Shown here: positions 43,492 through 53,683 of the stretch, one piece after another
Position numbering within the stretch: position 1 is the stretch's first letter
Layout of the letters: each line of letters starts with the position of its first letter
NCBI RefSeq assembly: GCF_012641395.1
Contig: NZ_JABAIH010000017.1
Location: 1 to 64,000 of the forward strand
DNA from: Rhizobium sp. P32RR-XVIII
Lineage (GTDB): Bacteria; Pseudomonadota; Alphaproteobacteria; Rhizobiales; Rhizobiaceae
Length of the DNA: 64,000 bases
Direction of reading: 5' to 3'
Position numbers and translations under genes: made by a program
Notes under the pieces: generated by a model
Databases searched by the model: none
What the model saw: only the letters and a program-made list of their open reading frames with translations
What the model was told of the DNA's origin: nothing

Positions 43492-45195
43492 CTACTCCGC
43501 GGCGATGCCGTAGGCAGTCTCGCGATCGTCGAGATCGCCCTCGGGCGCATCGTCGGCGGCTGCGCCTTCCGCGTCCTCTTTCTGGGTCAGCCCAGCATCC
43601 TCATCCTCTTCAGATATCTCGGCATGACGCAGCAATGCCATGATCTCCTGAGGGTCCGGGGCGAACAGAGCGCTCGGATGAACGAGACTTGCATCCCCGG
43701 CAAAATGGTCGACGAGTGCCGAGCGGGTATCGCGAACACGCGCCTTCGGATCGACGCCGGCATCCGCCGCCGCAAGCTCAAGAGCCTGACGCGATAGGCA
43801 CGCGAGGAAATCCTCATCGCCCATGTTCGGCAGGTAGGTATCGGCGCCAATTGCCTCGCCTGCGATGCGCGAGACCAAACCACTGTTCGACATGCCGCGC
43901 CGGCACGAGAGGACGTCGATCAGCGCAGCGCGGGCGGTGACGCGAACGGTGTCCATGTCGAACGACAGGCGACCATCTTCCGTGAAGAGGCGAGCGGCAT
44001 GTCGCCCGAAGCGAGCGCCACCATAAAGCGCCCCGCCGGCGCCGGAATCGACCCGGACATTCAAACCGGCGAAGGCGAGCACGAGGAGCGCCATCAGCAT
44101 GTCGTCCTCGATCGGCGCACGGGCGAGCGCGTCGTGCAAGGCGTCGGTGCGGAAGTCACCGATCATATCCAAGCCCTTCTGGGTGACATCAGGCCGCTGC
44201 TTGGCCGTCGCGCTATCGTCGGCGACGTCAGCACCATCGGACGTGGCCGTCTGTCCCTTGGCCGGCTTCGTCTCGGGCATCCGATAGTGCACCGACTGCA
44301 CCTTGCCATCGCGATCCAGGTAGAGACCGGTGACATCGCCCTTGCCTGGCTTGCCGTAAACACGCTCCGCCTTCTTGGGCAGTTCCGGCTGGCCCCAGTT
44401 GTTGACCTCGACGATCGCGCCCTTCTTCGGCAGATTGTTGGTCATCCACTCCTGCTGGGCGCCGAGGAAGGCTTCGACATTGGTGGTGAAGCGATTGTCC
44501 TGGTCGGCGGAGCCGAAGAGATCGTCGGCCCATTCGATGCCGTAGGCTTCCCGCAGGTCATCGCCAAAGCTCGCATCGCGCGCGTACATGCGGGTTTTCG
44601 AGAGGCCGTTGGCGATCTGCCACCAGGAGGCGGTGTCGCCCTTCTTCGGCTTGTTGGCTTTCCAGACCTCCTTCTGATCCTCGAGCGATGCTGCCGCGAT
44701 CGTGCGCAACTGCTGTTCGTTCGGCATGTCGCCCTTTGCCATCTGGTCGAGCATAACAGGCAGAACGTTGGCGAGCAGACGCAGCTTGCGGATCTGGCGG
44801 ACGGGAAGGGAAAGCGCGACAGCAACCGCTTCCTCTGTCCAGCCGAGTCCGACCAGTCGCTCGATACCCCGCCACTGGTCGACCGGGTTCAGCGGTTCGC
44901 GGGCAATGTTTTCGACCATCGAGCGCATGGCGCCATTGTCCGTGGCGGCATCGCTGACGACGACCTCGATCTCGTCGAGGCCGGCTTCGATCGCGGCTCG
45001 CACGCGGCGATGGCCGGCCTGGATCAGATAACCGTTGCCGCCATCGGCTTGCTGCGACACGACCGGCGGCTGGATGATGCCGACGGCTTTGACGGTCGCC
45101 AGCAACAGCGCATCTGCCGGCGGCGAGGATTTCGACTGCCTGATATCGTCGGGGTTTGCGTTCAGCGCACGGGGATCAATCTTGAGGATCTGCAT
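43492..45195 (-). CDS. ParB/Srx-domain protein of the plasmid leading region
   Basis: The 567-residue protein starts with a ParB-type CTP/DNA-binding domain (AVGIIQPPVV, GYLIQAGHRRVRAAIEAG, ENIAREPLNPVDQWRGIERL, then a helix-turn-helix region with ALSLPVRQIRKLRLL). A long C-terminal part without a recognised domain follows, ending in acidic runs. It is not the partition ParB of the plasmid (that is RepB). Proteins of this type travel with antirestriction genes. The ATG at 45195 has AAGGAG upstream. Confidence 0.85.
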   Translation of the reverse strand: MQILKIDPRALNANPDDIRQSKSSPPADALLLATVKAVGIIQPPVVSQQADGGNGYLIQAGHRRVRAAIEAGLDEIEVVVSDAATDNGAMRSMVENIAREPLNPVDQWRGIERLVGLGWTEEAVAVALSLPVRQIRKLRLLANVLPVMLDQMAKGDMPNEQQLRTIAAASLEDQKEVWKANKPKKGDTASWWQIANGLSKTRMYARDASFGDDLREAYGIEWADDLFGSADQDNRFTTNVEAFLGAQQEWMTNNLPKKGAIVEVNNWGQPELPKKAERVYGKPGKGDVTGLYLDRDGKVQSVHYRMPETKPAKGQTATSDGADVADDSATAKQRPDVTQKGLDMIGDFRTDALHDALARAPIEDDMLMALLVLAFAGLNVRVDSGAGGALYGGARFGRHAARLFTEDGRLSFDMDTVRVTARAALIDVLSCRRGMSNSGLVSRIAGEAIGADTYLPNMGDEDFLACLSRQALELAAADAGVDPKARVRDTRSALVDHFAGDASLVHPSALFAPDPQEIMALLRHAEISEEDEDAGLTQKEDAEGAAADDAPEGDLDDRETAYGIAAE

Positions 45196-45731
45196 GGATC
45201 TTGCTCCTTGTCCGGTAGGGAGCGGCAGGCTTGCTGCTCCTTCATGTCCTCTTTCCTTCTCGAAGACACCTCCCGAACCGCGGGGCGGGCGGCACGTCGC
45301 AAATGCGGTCGAGCAGCCCTGGCGTAACGCGCCAGCACGGCTCACAGCCATGCGCAGCGCGAGGGGCAGGGGTGAGGAGACCGCGATTGAACGCCAGTGG
45401 CGGCGGGCGGAACGCCCTGCGATCGACCTCCATCCCTTTTTCTCTCACCCTTCTTCCTATTTCCCAATAGCGCCATCGACAGCCCTGACGATCGCCATCA
45501 ACGGCATTGGCTTCCAGGCAACCGTGAGATTGCGCGTCAGGCGATAGACCAAATGTGAGCCAAAAAAAATGGGCCAGCGGAAAGCCGCGGCCCATGAAGT
45601 GTGAAGGTCAATTAACCTCCAGAGGGGAACAGCTGCTGCGGCGGAACTGGGAGGAGGCCCGCCATGTGCATCAGCTGCAGGCTGTATGCCTGTTTTTTGA
45701 CCAATTGGAAAACATTTATTGTGCAGTGCAG
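45196..45731. other. Intergenic: leader of ParB-like gene plus terminator of the large helicase gene
   Basis: The only structured element seen is the terminator at 45562-45594; no gene is supported. Confidence 0.5.
45562..45594 (-). terminator. Strong intrinsic terminator after the methyltransferase-helicase gene
   Basis: On the minus strand ATGGGCC-GCGG pairs with CCGC-T-GGCCCAT around CTTT, directly followed by a run of T. Confidence 0.9.
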
Positions 45732-48700
45732 CTATGCAGCCGCGGCTTGGCTCGCTGGCGTTTCCACATCCGCGGCCAGAAGTGCCTCCAGCTCCTTCAA
45801 TGCCAGTCGTTTGGAGGCGAGCTCTTCAGCAAAGCCAAACTGGCCGCCGTCACGCGAACGGTACGAGGCGAGCCGTCGATTGGCTTCATCCAGCCTCTGT
45901 CGATACTGGTCGCGCTCGTCTTCGAACCCGCAGAGGGCATGCTCGAGGCGAGCGATAGCGCCGAGCGGCGTCACGGTGACGGCCAGATCGATCTCGTAGT
46001 CCGAACCGGTGCGCTTCAGCAGGGTCGTGTAGTGATAGCCTTCGCCACGACCGTAGCGTCCGCCCTCAAAGATAAGATCGAAGCCGCCGATCGAGGCAAG
46101 CCGCATTTCACCCTCGTGCTGCAACTGGACCAAGGTCAGGATCTCCTTCATCAAAGCGCGCCCGGCGACTTTGCGATCGACATGACGATCTTCCATGACA
46201 GTCATCTCGAAGGCATCGGCTGTCGTCGGTACAAGCCGCGCAACATCCCGGCCGATATCGCCAATCCGACGGGTGGCCGTCTCGATCTCGCGCTCGGCGT
46301 CGCGGATCTGACGACGAACGGCGAACAGGTCGTCCTCATGGGCAGCGCGTAACCGCTCAAGCCGAGCGATATCAGCCTCCAGCCCCGCCTTCTGCATCAG
46401 GCGTTCGTCGCCCGAGGCGATTGCCTTGGCCATGGCGAACTGGTTGGCCGCCCCCTCGCCAAGATCGTCGAGCCGCCGGATCGATGTGTCGCCGGAAAGG
46501 GCCGCCGCAATGAAGCGGGCCTTACGTTCATTGTTCTGCCACATGGACGCGTCGAGCGAGCCTTGTGTGGCATAGGCGAAGATGTCGACCTCGTCATGCT
46601 GGTTGCCCTGGCGCACGATCCGGCCCTCGCGCTGCTCGATCTGCGAGGGGAGCCACGGCACATCGAGATGATGCAGTGCTTTCAGGCGAAGCTGCGCATT
46701 GACGCCGGTGCCCATGGTCTCCGAGGATCCGATCAGGAAACGGACCTTGCCGGCCCTGACGTCGCCGAACAAGCGCTGCTTGGCTTCGGTCTTCTTGTAA
46801 TCCTGCATGAAGGCGATTTCGGTGGCCGGCACGCCGAGACGGACGAGCTCATCTCGGATCCAGCGATAGGCCGAGAAGCCGCGCGATTTCTCGACGTTGA
46901 TGGTGCCGAGATCGGAGAAGATCATCTGCGCAGCACCCGGCAGGTCGAAGGGCTTGCCATCCGGACGCACGTAGGTGCGCTCTCTCGTCTCCTGCCAGAT
47001 GCGGAAGGCGTTTTCGACCAGCAAGTTGAGCTTGTTGTCGGGCTCGTTGTCACCATCGGGATCGACGAGCCTCAGATCGATGGCGGCATGGCGGCCGTCG
47101 GTGATGACCGAGAGCAGGATATCGTCACCGGGCTTGGCCGGCCCCTCGCGTCTCTCGATCGCCTTGATGCGGGCGTCGAGGATCGTCTGGTAATTCTTGA
47201 AGGCCTGGGTTGGTTTGGCGGTCAGGATCTGCCGGTGACCGGTCGAAAGCTCCGGCACACGGACATACTGCTTGAGGTCCGCCGGCATGACGACGTCGGC
47301 GAAGCAGCGGAACATCGCGATCAGCTCGGGGACGTTGACGAAACTGGCGAAACGGCTCACCGGCTTGTACTTGCCTGATGGTTGGATCTCGAGTTCCGTG
47401 GTCGTGTCGCCGAAGGTCGAGGCCCAGGCGTCGAACTCGTGCAGGCCGCGCTCGTGCAAGGCCTCGTGGCCGAGCAGCCGCTGGACCGAGAACATCTCGC
47501 CGAGCGTGTTGGTAATCGGCGTGCCCGAGGCAAGCATGAGCGCCCGGCCAGGGTTCTTCGTCTCGATGAAGCGGGATTTGACGTAGAGATCCCAGGCGCG
47601 CTGCGAGCCGTTGGGATCGATGCCCTTCAGCGTCGACATGTTGGTGGCGAAAGACAGCTTGCGGAACTCCTGCGCCTCGTCGACGATGATCTGGTCGATA
47701 CCGATTTCGGAAATCGTCAGGAGGTCGTCCTTGCGGGTCGACAGTGCTTCCAGCCGCTCCGTCAGCCCTTCCTTCAATCGCTCTAGACGCTTGCGCGAGA
47801 CGCGATCCTCACTGTCGACCTTGGTGACCAGGTCCTCGTAGAGTTCGAGCTCGTCCCGGATCATTTGGCTCTCGAAAGCTGAAGGCACGGCAATGAAGCG
47901 GAACGCCGAGTGCGTGATGATGATCGCATCCCAGGTCGCGGTGGCCGCCCGCGACAGGAAGCGAGCCCGCTTGTCCTTGGTGAAGTTGGTCTCGTCGGCC
48001 ACGAGGATGCGCGCGTTCGGGTAAAGCGCCAGGAATTCCCGTGCCGCCTGCGCCAGGCAATGGCCAGGCACGACCAGCATCCCCTTGGCGATCAGCCCGA
48101 GACGACGCTGCTCCATAATGGCAGCTGCCATGGTCATCGTCTTACCGGCGCCGACGGCATGGGCAAGGTAGGTCGAGCCGGCCGAGATGATCCGCCAGAT
48201 GCCGCGTTTCTGGTGCCCATAAAGAACAAAGGCGCCAGAGGCGCCGGGGAGCTGCAGGTGCGCGCCGTCGAATTTGCGCGGTGCGATGTTGTTGAAGCGG
48301 TCGTTATAGACCCGCGCCAGACGATCGGTGCGATCGGGATCGGTCCAGACCCAGTTCTGAAAGGCCTCCTTGATGCGCTGCAGCTTGTCGCGCGCCGCCT
48401 CGGTATCGATGACATTCAGCACGCGGCGCTCGCCGTCAGCATCCTTGAAGGTATCGAAGATCTGCGGGACGCGGCTGTTCAAGGCGTCAGCAAGGAGTTC
48501 GCCGGCATGGCGACGGCTGGTGCCCCATTCCGAGGTGCCGATCGCGGAGTATCCGAGCTGCCGCGCCTCGACCGTCCAGGAGCCAAGTTCCGGCATGTGG
48601 TGGATACGGATATCGACCGCCATCGTCTCCCTGACGAAGGAGACGACGTCAGCCGCGGGGGTCCATGGAGCGCCGAGCCGCGCAGTGATGTCGGAGGGCC

Positions 48701-50834
48701 GGAGGTCGGCCGGCTGAACCTGCTGCAGGGCCCGCACATTTCGTGCGAAACGAGGATCGAGTGCCGTGGCAGCTTCGGCCTCCACGAGCTTGGTCCGCAC
48801 CGCGCCGGAGAGATAGGCATCCGAGGTCTTCCACGCACCGTCGCTTGGATCCTGGAAGATCGCATCGCCGAGATCCGCGGTAACGGTGGAAACGTCCATA
48901 TGCAGCAATTCGGCGATATGATCGAGGTCGACATGGCCACGTTCATTGAGTACGACCGCCAGCGCATCAGCCGCATTGGTGATGACAGGCGACATCGGCG
49001 GGGCGATCACACGGGTGCTGAAAATCGGACCTGGCTTCGCGGTGTCGGTCTCCAGATCGTAATCCTCGATCGAGGCGACCAGCCAGCAATCGGGATCATC
49101 GAGAAACGGCTGCAGGTTGGGCCGGCGATGGGTCTCGCGAACCTCGCCGGTTTCGGTATCTTCCTGGATCGAAACGGTCGTGTGGTTGATCGGCCCGAAA
49201 TCCCGCACGAAGCTCGACCAGGCAATGCGAAGCCGGACCTGATGATCGCGCCTGGGGCGATCGGTCTCCTGGCCCTTCAGGATATCCCGAACCGCATCGC
49301 GGATCGGGATCAGCTTGGTGACGATACGGACGTGCTTTTCCGACAGACCGTCGCCAGTTCGGCCCTTGCGAATGGGAACCGCCACCGCCGCCCCGTCGAC
49401 CACCTGCATCAGGCCGCGCGTGCGATCGAGGAAAAAACTGCCTTCGCGGATATTCACCTCGGGCTTCAGGTTGACGATATCGCCAAGCTCGACCTCCAGA
49501 TCGATATCTATGGGGGTCGGCTCCCCGTCGTAGAGGCCTTCGGGCAGCAGGCCGATCGCCTTCGCCAGGTCCGCTTGCAGATCCTGCCCTGATGGCGCCA
49601 GGCAGGTATAGGTTTCGCCGAAGGGTCCGGAGGTGAGCGCATGGCTGCCAAGAAGGAAATCCGGATGGCGCGCGAACCAGCGATTGACCCGGATTGCACC
49701 TTCGTCTGCCGTGGCCGGTCGGATCTCGTCGACATCGAGCCAGGTCAGATCGCCTTCGGCTTGGCCAACCTTGCGCCTGCGGAAGAACAGGATATCGACG
49801 ACCACGTCCGTACCCGCGTCGCAGCGAAAGCTGCCCTCGGGCAGACGGATCGCCGCCACCAGATCGGCTGACCTGGCGATATGCTCACGCGCCGTGGTGT
49901 CGGACTTGTCGAGCGTCCCCGAACTTGTGACGAAGGCGGCCAGTCCGCCGGGCTTCAGGAGATCGATCGAGCGGGCAATGAAATAGTCGTGCAGGCGCAG
50001 GCCGAGCGACCGATAGGCGCGGTCGGACCGCACCGTGCGATCGGAAAAGGGTGGGTTGCCGATAGCGAGGTCGAAGATCGGGGACAGATTGGTGCGCGAG
50101 AAGTCGCCGTTGATGATGCGTGCCCTCGGCTGCAACAGGCGGGCGATGCGGGCGGTCACAGGGTCGAGCTCGATCCCGGTGAAGAAGCTCGCCTCCCGCA
50201 GTGTCTCCGGGAGCAGGGCAGGGAAGAGCCCAGTTCCGATCCCGGGCTCCAGCACACGGCCGCCGCGCCAGCCAAGCCGCGTCAGCCCCGCCCAAATCGC
50301 CCTGACGATGAACTCCGGCGTGAAGTGGGCGTACTGCGTGCAGCGCGCAAAAGAGGCATATTCCTCGTCGTTCACCGCTGTCTCGAGCGAACTGGCAAGC
50401 TCGTCCCAGCCCTCCCGAAAGCTGATCTCGCCCGGGCGGCGAAACATGCCGTTCGCCAACTCCGAGGCGCCAAAACCGGTGAAGCGTATCAGCCGCTTCT
50501 GCTGGTCGCGTGTGACAGGCACGTTGCCGCTTTCGATCTCGCGCGCCGTCAAGATGGCCGCGACGTTGAGGCGGGCACGCTCCTTCCAGGTCGCCGCGAG
50601 ACCACGGTCCCCGTCGTCGAGATAGAAGTTCGCTCGAAGACCCTGCTTCCGCGGGGCAGAGCGCGGCACCCTTCGGTTTGCAAAGGCCGGCGCCGGTGAA
50701 GGCGGTGTCGGATCGGGTTCGTCATCGTTGGCCGCAACGGGGTCGAAACCGCCGAAAGCCGTCACGCCGAGTCCGAGCCCGGACGAGAGGGCCGAGCTAC
50801 CGAACATGTCGAGAGTAAAGGGATCATTGCTCAT
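45732..50834 (-). CDS. N6-adenine methyltransferase-SF2 helicase fusion (DarB-like antirestriction candidate)
   Basis: The 1700-residue protein begins with an N6-adenine/N4-cytosine methyltransferase domain: VLEPGIGTGLFPALL and the catalytic NPPF in LAIGNPPFSDR at about residue 260. A superfamily 2 helicase follows, with Walker A HAVGAGKTMTMAAA near residue 893, VDEAQEFRKLS near 1045 and the motif VI region QREGRIVRQGNQHDEVDIF near 1400. The C-terminus is coiled coil. The layout resembles phage P1 DarB and related large antirestriction proteins, so protection of incoming DNA is the leading idea. The ATG at 50834 has AAGGAG 8 nt upstream. It is about 11 kb from oriT. Confidence 0.88.
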   Translation of the reverse strand: MSNDPFTLDMFGSSALSSGLGLGVTAFGGFDPVAANDDEPDPTPPSPAPAFANRRVPRSAPRKQGLRANFYLDDGDRGLAATWKERARLNVAAILTAREIESGNVPVTRDQQKRLIRFTGFGASELANGMFRRPGEISFREGWDELASSLETAVNDEEYASFARCTQYAHFTPEFIVRAIWAGLTRLGWRGGRVLEPGIGTGLFPALLPETLREASFFTGIELDPVTARIARLLQPRARIINGDFSRTNLSPIFDLAIGNPPFSDRTVRSDRAYRSLGLRLHDYFIARSIDLLKPGGLAAFVTSSGTLDKSDTTAREHIARSADLVAAIRLPEGSFRCDAGTDVVVDILFFRRRKVGQAEGDLTWLDVDEIRPATADEGAIRVNRWFARHPDFLLGSHALTSGPFGETYTCLAPSGQDLQADLAKAIGLLPEGLYDGEPTPIDIDLEVELGDIVNLKPEVNIREGSFFLDRTRGLMQVVDGAAVAVPIRKGRTGDGLSEKHVRIVTKLIPIRDAVRDILKGQETDRPRRDHQVRLRIAWSSFVRDFGPINHTTVSIQEDTETGEVRETHRRPNLQPFLDDPDCWLVASIEDYDLETDTAKPGPIFSTRVIAPPMSPVITNAADALAVVLNERGHVDLDHIAELLHMDVSTVTADLGDAIFQDPSDGAWKTSDAYLSGAVRTKLVEAEAATALDPRFARNVRALQQVQPADLRPSDITARLGAPWTPAADVVSFVRETMAVDIRIHHMPELGSWTVEARQLGYSAIGTSEWGTSRRHAGELLADALNSRVPQIFDTFKDADGERRVLNVIDTEAARDKLQRIKEAFQNWVWTDPDRTDRLARVYNDRFNNIAPRKFDGAHLQLPGASGAFVLYGHQKRGIWRIISAGSTYLAHAVGAGKTMTMAAAIMEQRRLGLIAKGMLVVPGHCLAQAAREFLALYPNARILVADETNFTKDKRARFLSRAATATWDAIIITHSAFRFIAVPSAFESQMIRDELELYEDLVTKVDSEDRVSRKRLERLKEGLTERLEALSTRKDDLLTISEIGIDQIIVDEAQEFRKLSFATNMSTLKGIDPNGSQRAWDLYVKSRFIETKNPGRALMLASGTPITNTLGEMFSVQRLLGHEALHERGLHEFDAWASTFGDTTTELEIQPSGKYKPVSRFASFVNVPELIAMFRCFADVVMPADLKQYVRVPELSTGHRQILTAKPTQAFKNYQTILDARIKAIERREGPAKPGDDILLSVITDGRHAAIDLRLVDPDGDNEPDNKLNLLVENAFRIWQETRERTYVRPDGKPFDLPGAAQMIFSDLGTINVEKSRGFSAYRWIRDELVRLGVPATEIAFMQDYKKTEAKQRLFGDVRAGKVRFLIGSSETMGTGVNAQLRLKALHHLDVPWLPSQIEQREGRIVRQGNQHDEVDIFAYATQGSLDASMWQNNERKARFIAAALSGDTSIRRLDDLGEGAANQFAMAKAIASGDERLMQKAGLEADIARLERLRAAHEDDLFAVRRQIRDAEREIETATRRIGDIGRDVARLVPTTADAFEMTVMEDRHVDRKVAGRALMKEILTLVQLQHEGEMRLASIGGFDLIFEGGRYGRGEGYHYTTLLKRTGSDYEIDLAVTVTPLGAIARLEHALCGFEDERDQYRQRLDEANRRLASYRSRDGGQFGFAEELASKRLALKELEALLAADVETPASQAAAA

Positions 50835-50920
50835 GAAAGTGCTCCTTCTAAACGCGAGCGCCATCGTCCGGTCGCGTCGCGACCGGTGTGATCGATGGGC
50901 AGATGAGGGGAGGGAACCGC

Positions 50921-51523
50921 TTACGCCGCGGCGGACGGCAGATGGCGTATCTGGACCGGTAGCTTGCCGGCGATCTCGTCATCGCTCAGGTCATCGAGCA
51001 GTTTCAGGATCGTGCCGTTGCCACCACTCCACAGCATGATCGTTCTCTGGCCCTGCATAGGTTTGGGGAAGCGATCGCCGGCATAACCGCGATAGGCGTC
51101 GGCCGTGCTGCTCCAGATATGTTCGAGGCGTTCCTCACGGGTCATCGCACGGATCGGCCGCGTCTCGCGGTCGAAGATTGCGACGCGCATGGCCTCGACC
51201 GAGCCTTGGTCGGAGAGATCGCAATAGCCGTGGAAATAGCGCGTCCGCCCGTCGATCCTGAGTGCGAAGAAAATGCTGGTGACCGAGCCCGTCAGAAATT
51301 CCCTGAGAGCGAAGATCGGTCCGCGCATCCACAATGGCGGGAGAATATCGAGCATGTAGTCGTAAAGGGCTTCGTCGATCTCGAACCATTCGCCGGCGTA
51401 GAGCGGGGCGGCGTCAGTCTCCCACCGATCCGGACGCTGATTATGGCGATCGAACAAGCGGAACATCTGCGGGCGGGTGGCGACGCCTTCAAAGATCTTG
51501 CGGATAGGGGAAACGGAATTCAT
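50921..51523 (-). CDS. DUF1419-family protein
   Basis: The 200-residue product matches a rhizobial plasmid family of unknown function (IRKIFEGVATRPQMFRLFDRHNQRPDRWE at the N-terminus, GEWFEIDEALYDYMLDILPPLW in the middle). It is soluble. The ATG has AAAGGAG upstream, and it is followed by the large methyltransferase-helicase gene, with which it may be cotranscribed. Confidence 0.75.
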   Translation of the reverse strand: MNSVSPIRKIFEGVATRPQMFRLFDRHNQRPDRWETDAAPLYAGEWFEIDEALYDYMLDILPPLWMRGPIFALREFLTGSVTSIFFALRIDGRTRYFHGYCDLSDQGSVEAMRVAIFDRETRPIRAMTREERLEHIWSSTADAYRGYAGDRFPKPMQGQRTIMLWSGGNGTILKLLDDLSDDEIAGKLPVQIRHLPSAAA

Positions 51524-51648
51524 CTGCGGCTCCTTTGGTGCTCTGGAAACCGAAGCCGATGGATCCTGGCGATCTCACCTTCCTCTTCAGTTTCTCGTGA
51601 CACCTTCCGGGCCGCCGGCATCCCGCCTGGCCGGGTCAAGGGCCGGCT

Positions 51649-52580
51649 TCAGCCGGGCGTAGCCTCCCTTGATGCGGGCAGGCGCGATGCGGCACGCCTG
51701 TTTCCGTTTCCTGTTTTCGCTCTTTCCCTTTTTCTCTCCTGAAGCACCGCGTTCCAGTCCTCCGCTGTCGGACGGAGGCGAAGCCAGTCACCTCCGACCT
51801 CTTCGGCAAGACCCCGCAGCCGATCCGCGAACCTGTCGCCTTGAGGATTGGCGTCGGTGGCGGCCACCAGTTGCACGTTCTGACGTGCGAGCAGCTCGCA
51901 CAGGGCGTCCTCCCCGGTCGGAGACCAACCGCCCCCAGTGCTGAGGTACAATGTGCCATCCCGCATCCCTTCGATCGCGGCGAGGCTCATCGCGTCTATC
52001 GCGGCCTCCGTGACGCAAAGCCGCGTCGCCTGCGAGGCACCGAACCGGAACAGAACCTTCGATCCGCCCGACGCGAACCCGCGCCAATCTGGACCGCGTT
52101 CCTCCCATCCCACGATGCGGCCGCTGCTGTCGGTATGTGCAGCCCACATACTCCCGAACGGTCCCTCGCGCAGGAGGTCTCCTTGCACCGCGGCGCGTAT
52201 GACGTTGATCGGCAGAACTCGCACCCCGCACAGATAGCGCCATGCGTCTGATCCGTGCCCGAGAGCTTTGCGGGCATGCCAGCGATCGCTGACGGATGCC
52301 GTGCATGTTGCTCGCTCAGGTTTTTGCCACTCCGCCGACGAGAAGCTGAACCCGACCAACGCTGCAACGCGTGCGGCCCCTTCAGAAAAACCAACACCGT
52401 CGAGATGGCAGACAAGTGAAAACACGTCACCCTTGGCCTCGCTGAGCGGATCAAACCAGCCGCGGCCCTCATGCGTGACGATGATAATCTCTGCCGACCG
52501 ACGATGTTTGACCGCCCGTCGCGTGCTTTCCTTAACATCGATCGCAAACCCGGATGTTTCGAGTACGGCGCCGCATAGCG
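51649..52580 (-). pseudogene. DUF3991/toprim-domain gene, 5' end cut off by IS5
   Basis: The frame is open from the IS5 boundary: GAVLETSGFAIDVKESTRRA, then EIIIVTHEGRGWFDPLSEAK, matching the usual N-terminal zinc/DNA-binding half of this family. The toprim domain follows (LCVTEAAIDAMSLAAIEG, with the acidic pair in VAATDANPQGD). Intact members have about 10-20 more residues and a start codon, and those are lost exactly at 52580. An internal GTG at 52425 could in theory restart translation. These proteins act in primase-like or DNA-modifying steps on incoming plasmids; this one is probably dead. Confidence 0.8.
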
Positions 52581-53683
52581 TTGGTGCAGCGATCGGTTTG
52601 TGCCAGCAGTTGTGTCCATGATGGATTTAGTCAGTTTGCTTTCGCTTTGCCGCGGACGGATTCCGGGCGTCCGCAGGCGAGCATTCGGTTGAGAACGGCG
52701 ACGCCGATGGCCACCTCTGTCAGTTGAGTGGGGCAAGAACGTGCCCGCAGGCGACGCCCGATGATCCCCTTGTATCGACTCATTGCCGTTTCAATTAAAG
52801 CCCGTTTGCCATAGCCGGTGGAGGCCTGCCATTTTAGCCGACCATCGGCCTGGATTGATGCGACATGACGATCCCGTTGGTTTACCGGCTCAGCCTCCTG
52901 TCTTGCCACGGCCGTTGCGCGCGGTGGAATGACGATCTTTGCTTCAGTACTGTGGCGCAGGACAGCGTTGTAGGTTGGATCCCCATCATAGGCGCCATCG
53001 GCGGTGAACCGGCCAATCTCATCGTCGATCTGGTCGAGCAACGGCGCCACCTGCGAGGCATCGCTGGTGTCCTGATCTGTCAACGCATGCGCAATGATCT
53101 CGCCACTGTCGGCATCAAGCGCCAGATGCAACTTGCGCCAGCCACGGCGGGACTTGGCACCATGCTTTTCTTCAAGCCATTGGCCTGCGTCATAGATCTT
53201 CAGCCCGGTGCTATCGACCAGCACGTGAAGTGGAGCATCTGGCTCAGCCCGTCGTTTGGCAGATGGTTTCCAGGTTCTTGCCCGTCGGCTGAGGGTCGTG
53301 TGATCGGGCACGGGCAGATCCAATCCCATCAGCGCAAGCACCGAACTCAAAAGCCCTTCGCTTTGGCGCAGCCGCAGTCCGAACGCTATGCCCAACATCA
53401 AGGTCGTCTCGATGGCGAGATCAGAGTAATGCCGCTGACCACCGCGTGTCGTTCGGCGCGGTGCAGCCCAACCCGACAGCGCCTCCGGCGTCAACCACAG
53501 GGTTAAGCTGCCGCGACGGCGAAGACCCGCTTCATACTCCCGCCAGTTCGCCACTTTGAATTTCATTTTGCCGATGCGATGTCGGCGGGAGGCGTTATGT
53601 TTATGCGGCATGCCGGTTCATTTACGCTGGTGTCGGTCGCAGCCGCTTAGATGGAAAATGTTGAAATTTGATCCGTGCACCAA
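52581..53683 (-). mobile_element. IS5-family insertion sequence
   Basis: The outer ends carry the imperfect inverted repeat TTGGTGCA(GC)GATC (from 52581) against TTGGTGCA(CG)GATC (complement, from 53683). Inside lies one intact transposase gene. The length of about 1.1 kb is normal. The left junction falls inside the toprim gene and the right one inside an IS6 transposase, and the flanks share no target duplication. It therefore marks a rearrangement or deletion breakpoint, not a simple insertion. Confidence 0.75.
52631..53611 (-). CDS. IS5-family transposase, 326 aa
   Basis: The DDE transposase is intact: an N-terminal DUF4372-like region (NWREYEAGLRRRGSLTLWLT), the first Asp in HVLVDSTGLKIYDAGQW, the second in FTADGAYDGDPTY and the Glu in KRALIETAMSRYKGIIG, as in IS5/IS903-type enzymes. 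Translation may start at the first ATG (53611) or 15 codons later at MKFKVANW. Confidence 0.9.
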   Translation of the reverse strand: MPHKHNASRRHRIGKMKFKVANWREYEAGLRRRGSLTLWLTPEALSGWAAPRRTTRGGQRHYSDLAIETTLMLGIAFGLRLRQSEGLLSSVLALMGLDLPVPDHTTLSRRARTWKPSAKRRAEPDAPLHVLVDSTGLKIYDAGQWLEEKHGAKSRRGWRKLHLALDADSGEIIAHALTDQDTSDASQVAPLLDQIDDEIGRFTADGAYDGDPTYNAVLRHSTEAKIVIPPRATAVARQEAEPVNQRDRHVASIQADGRLKWQASTGYGKRALIETAMSRYKGIIGRRLRARSCPTQLTEVAIGVAVLNRMLACGRPESVRGKAKAN

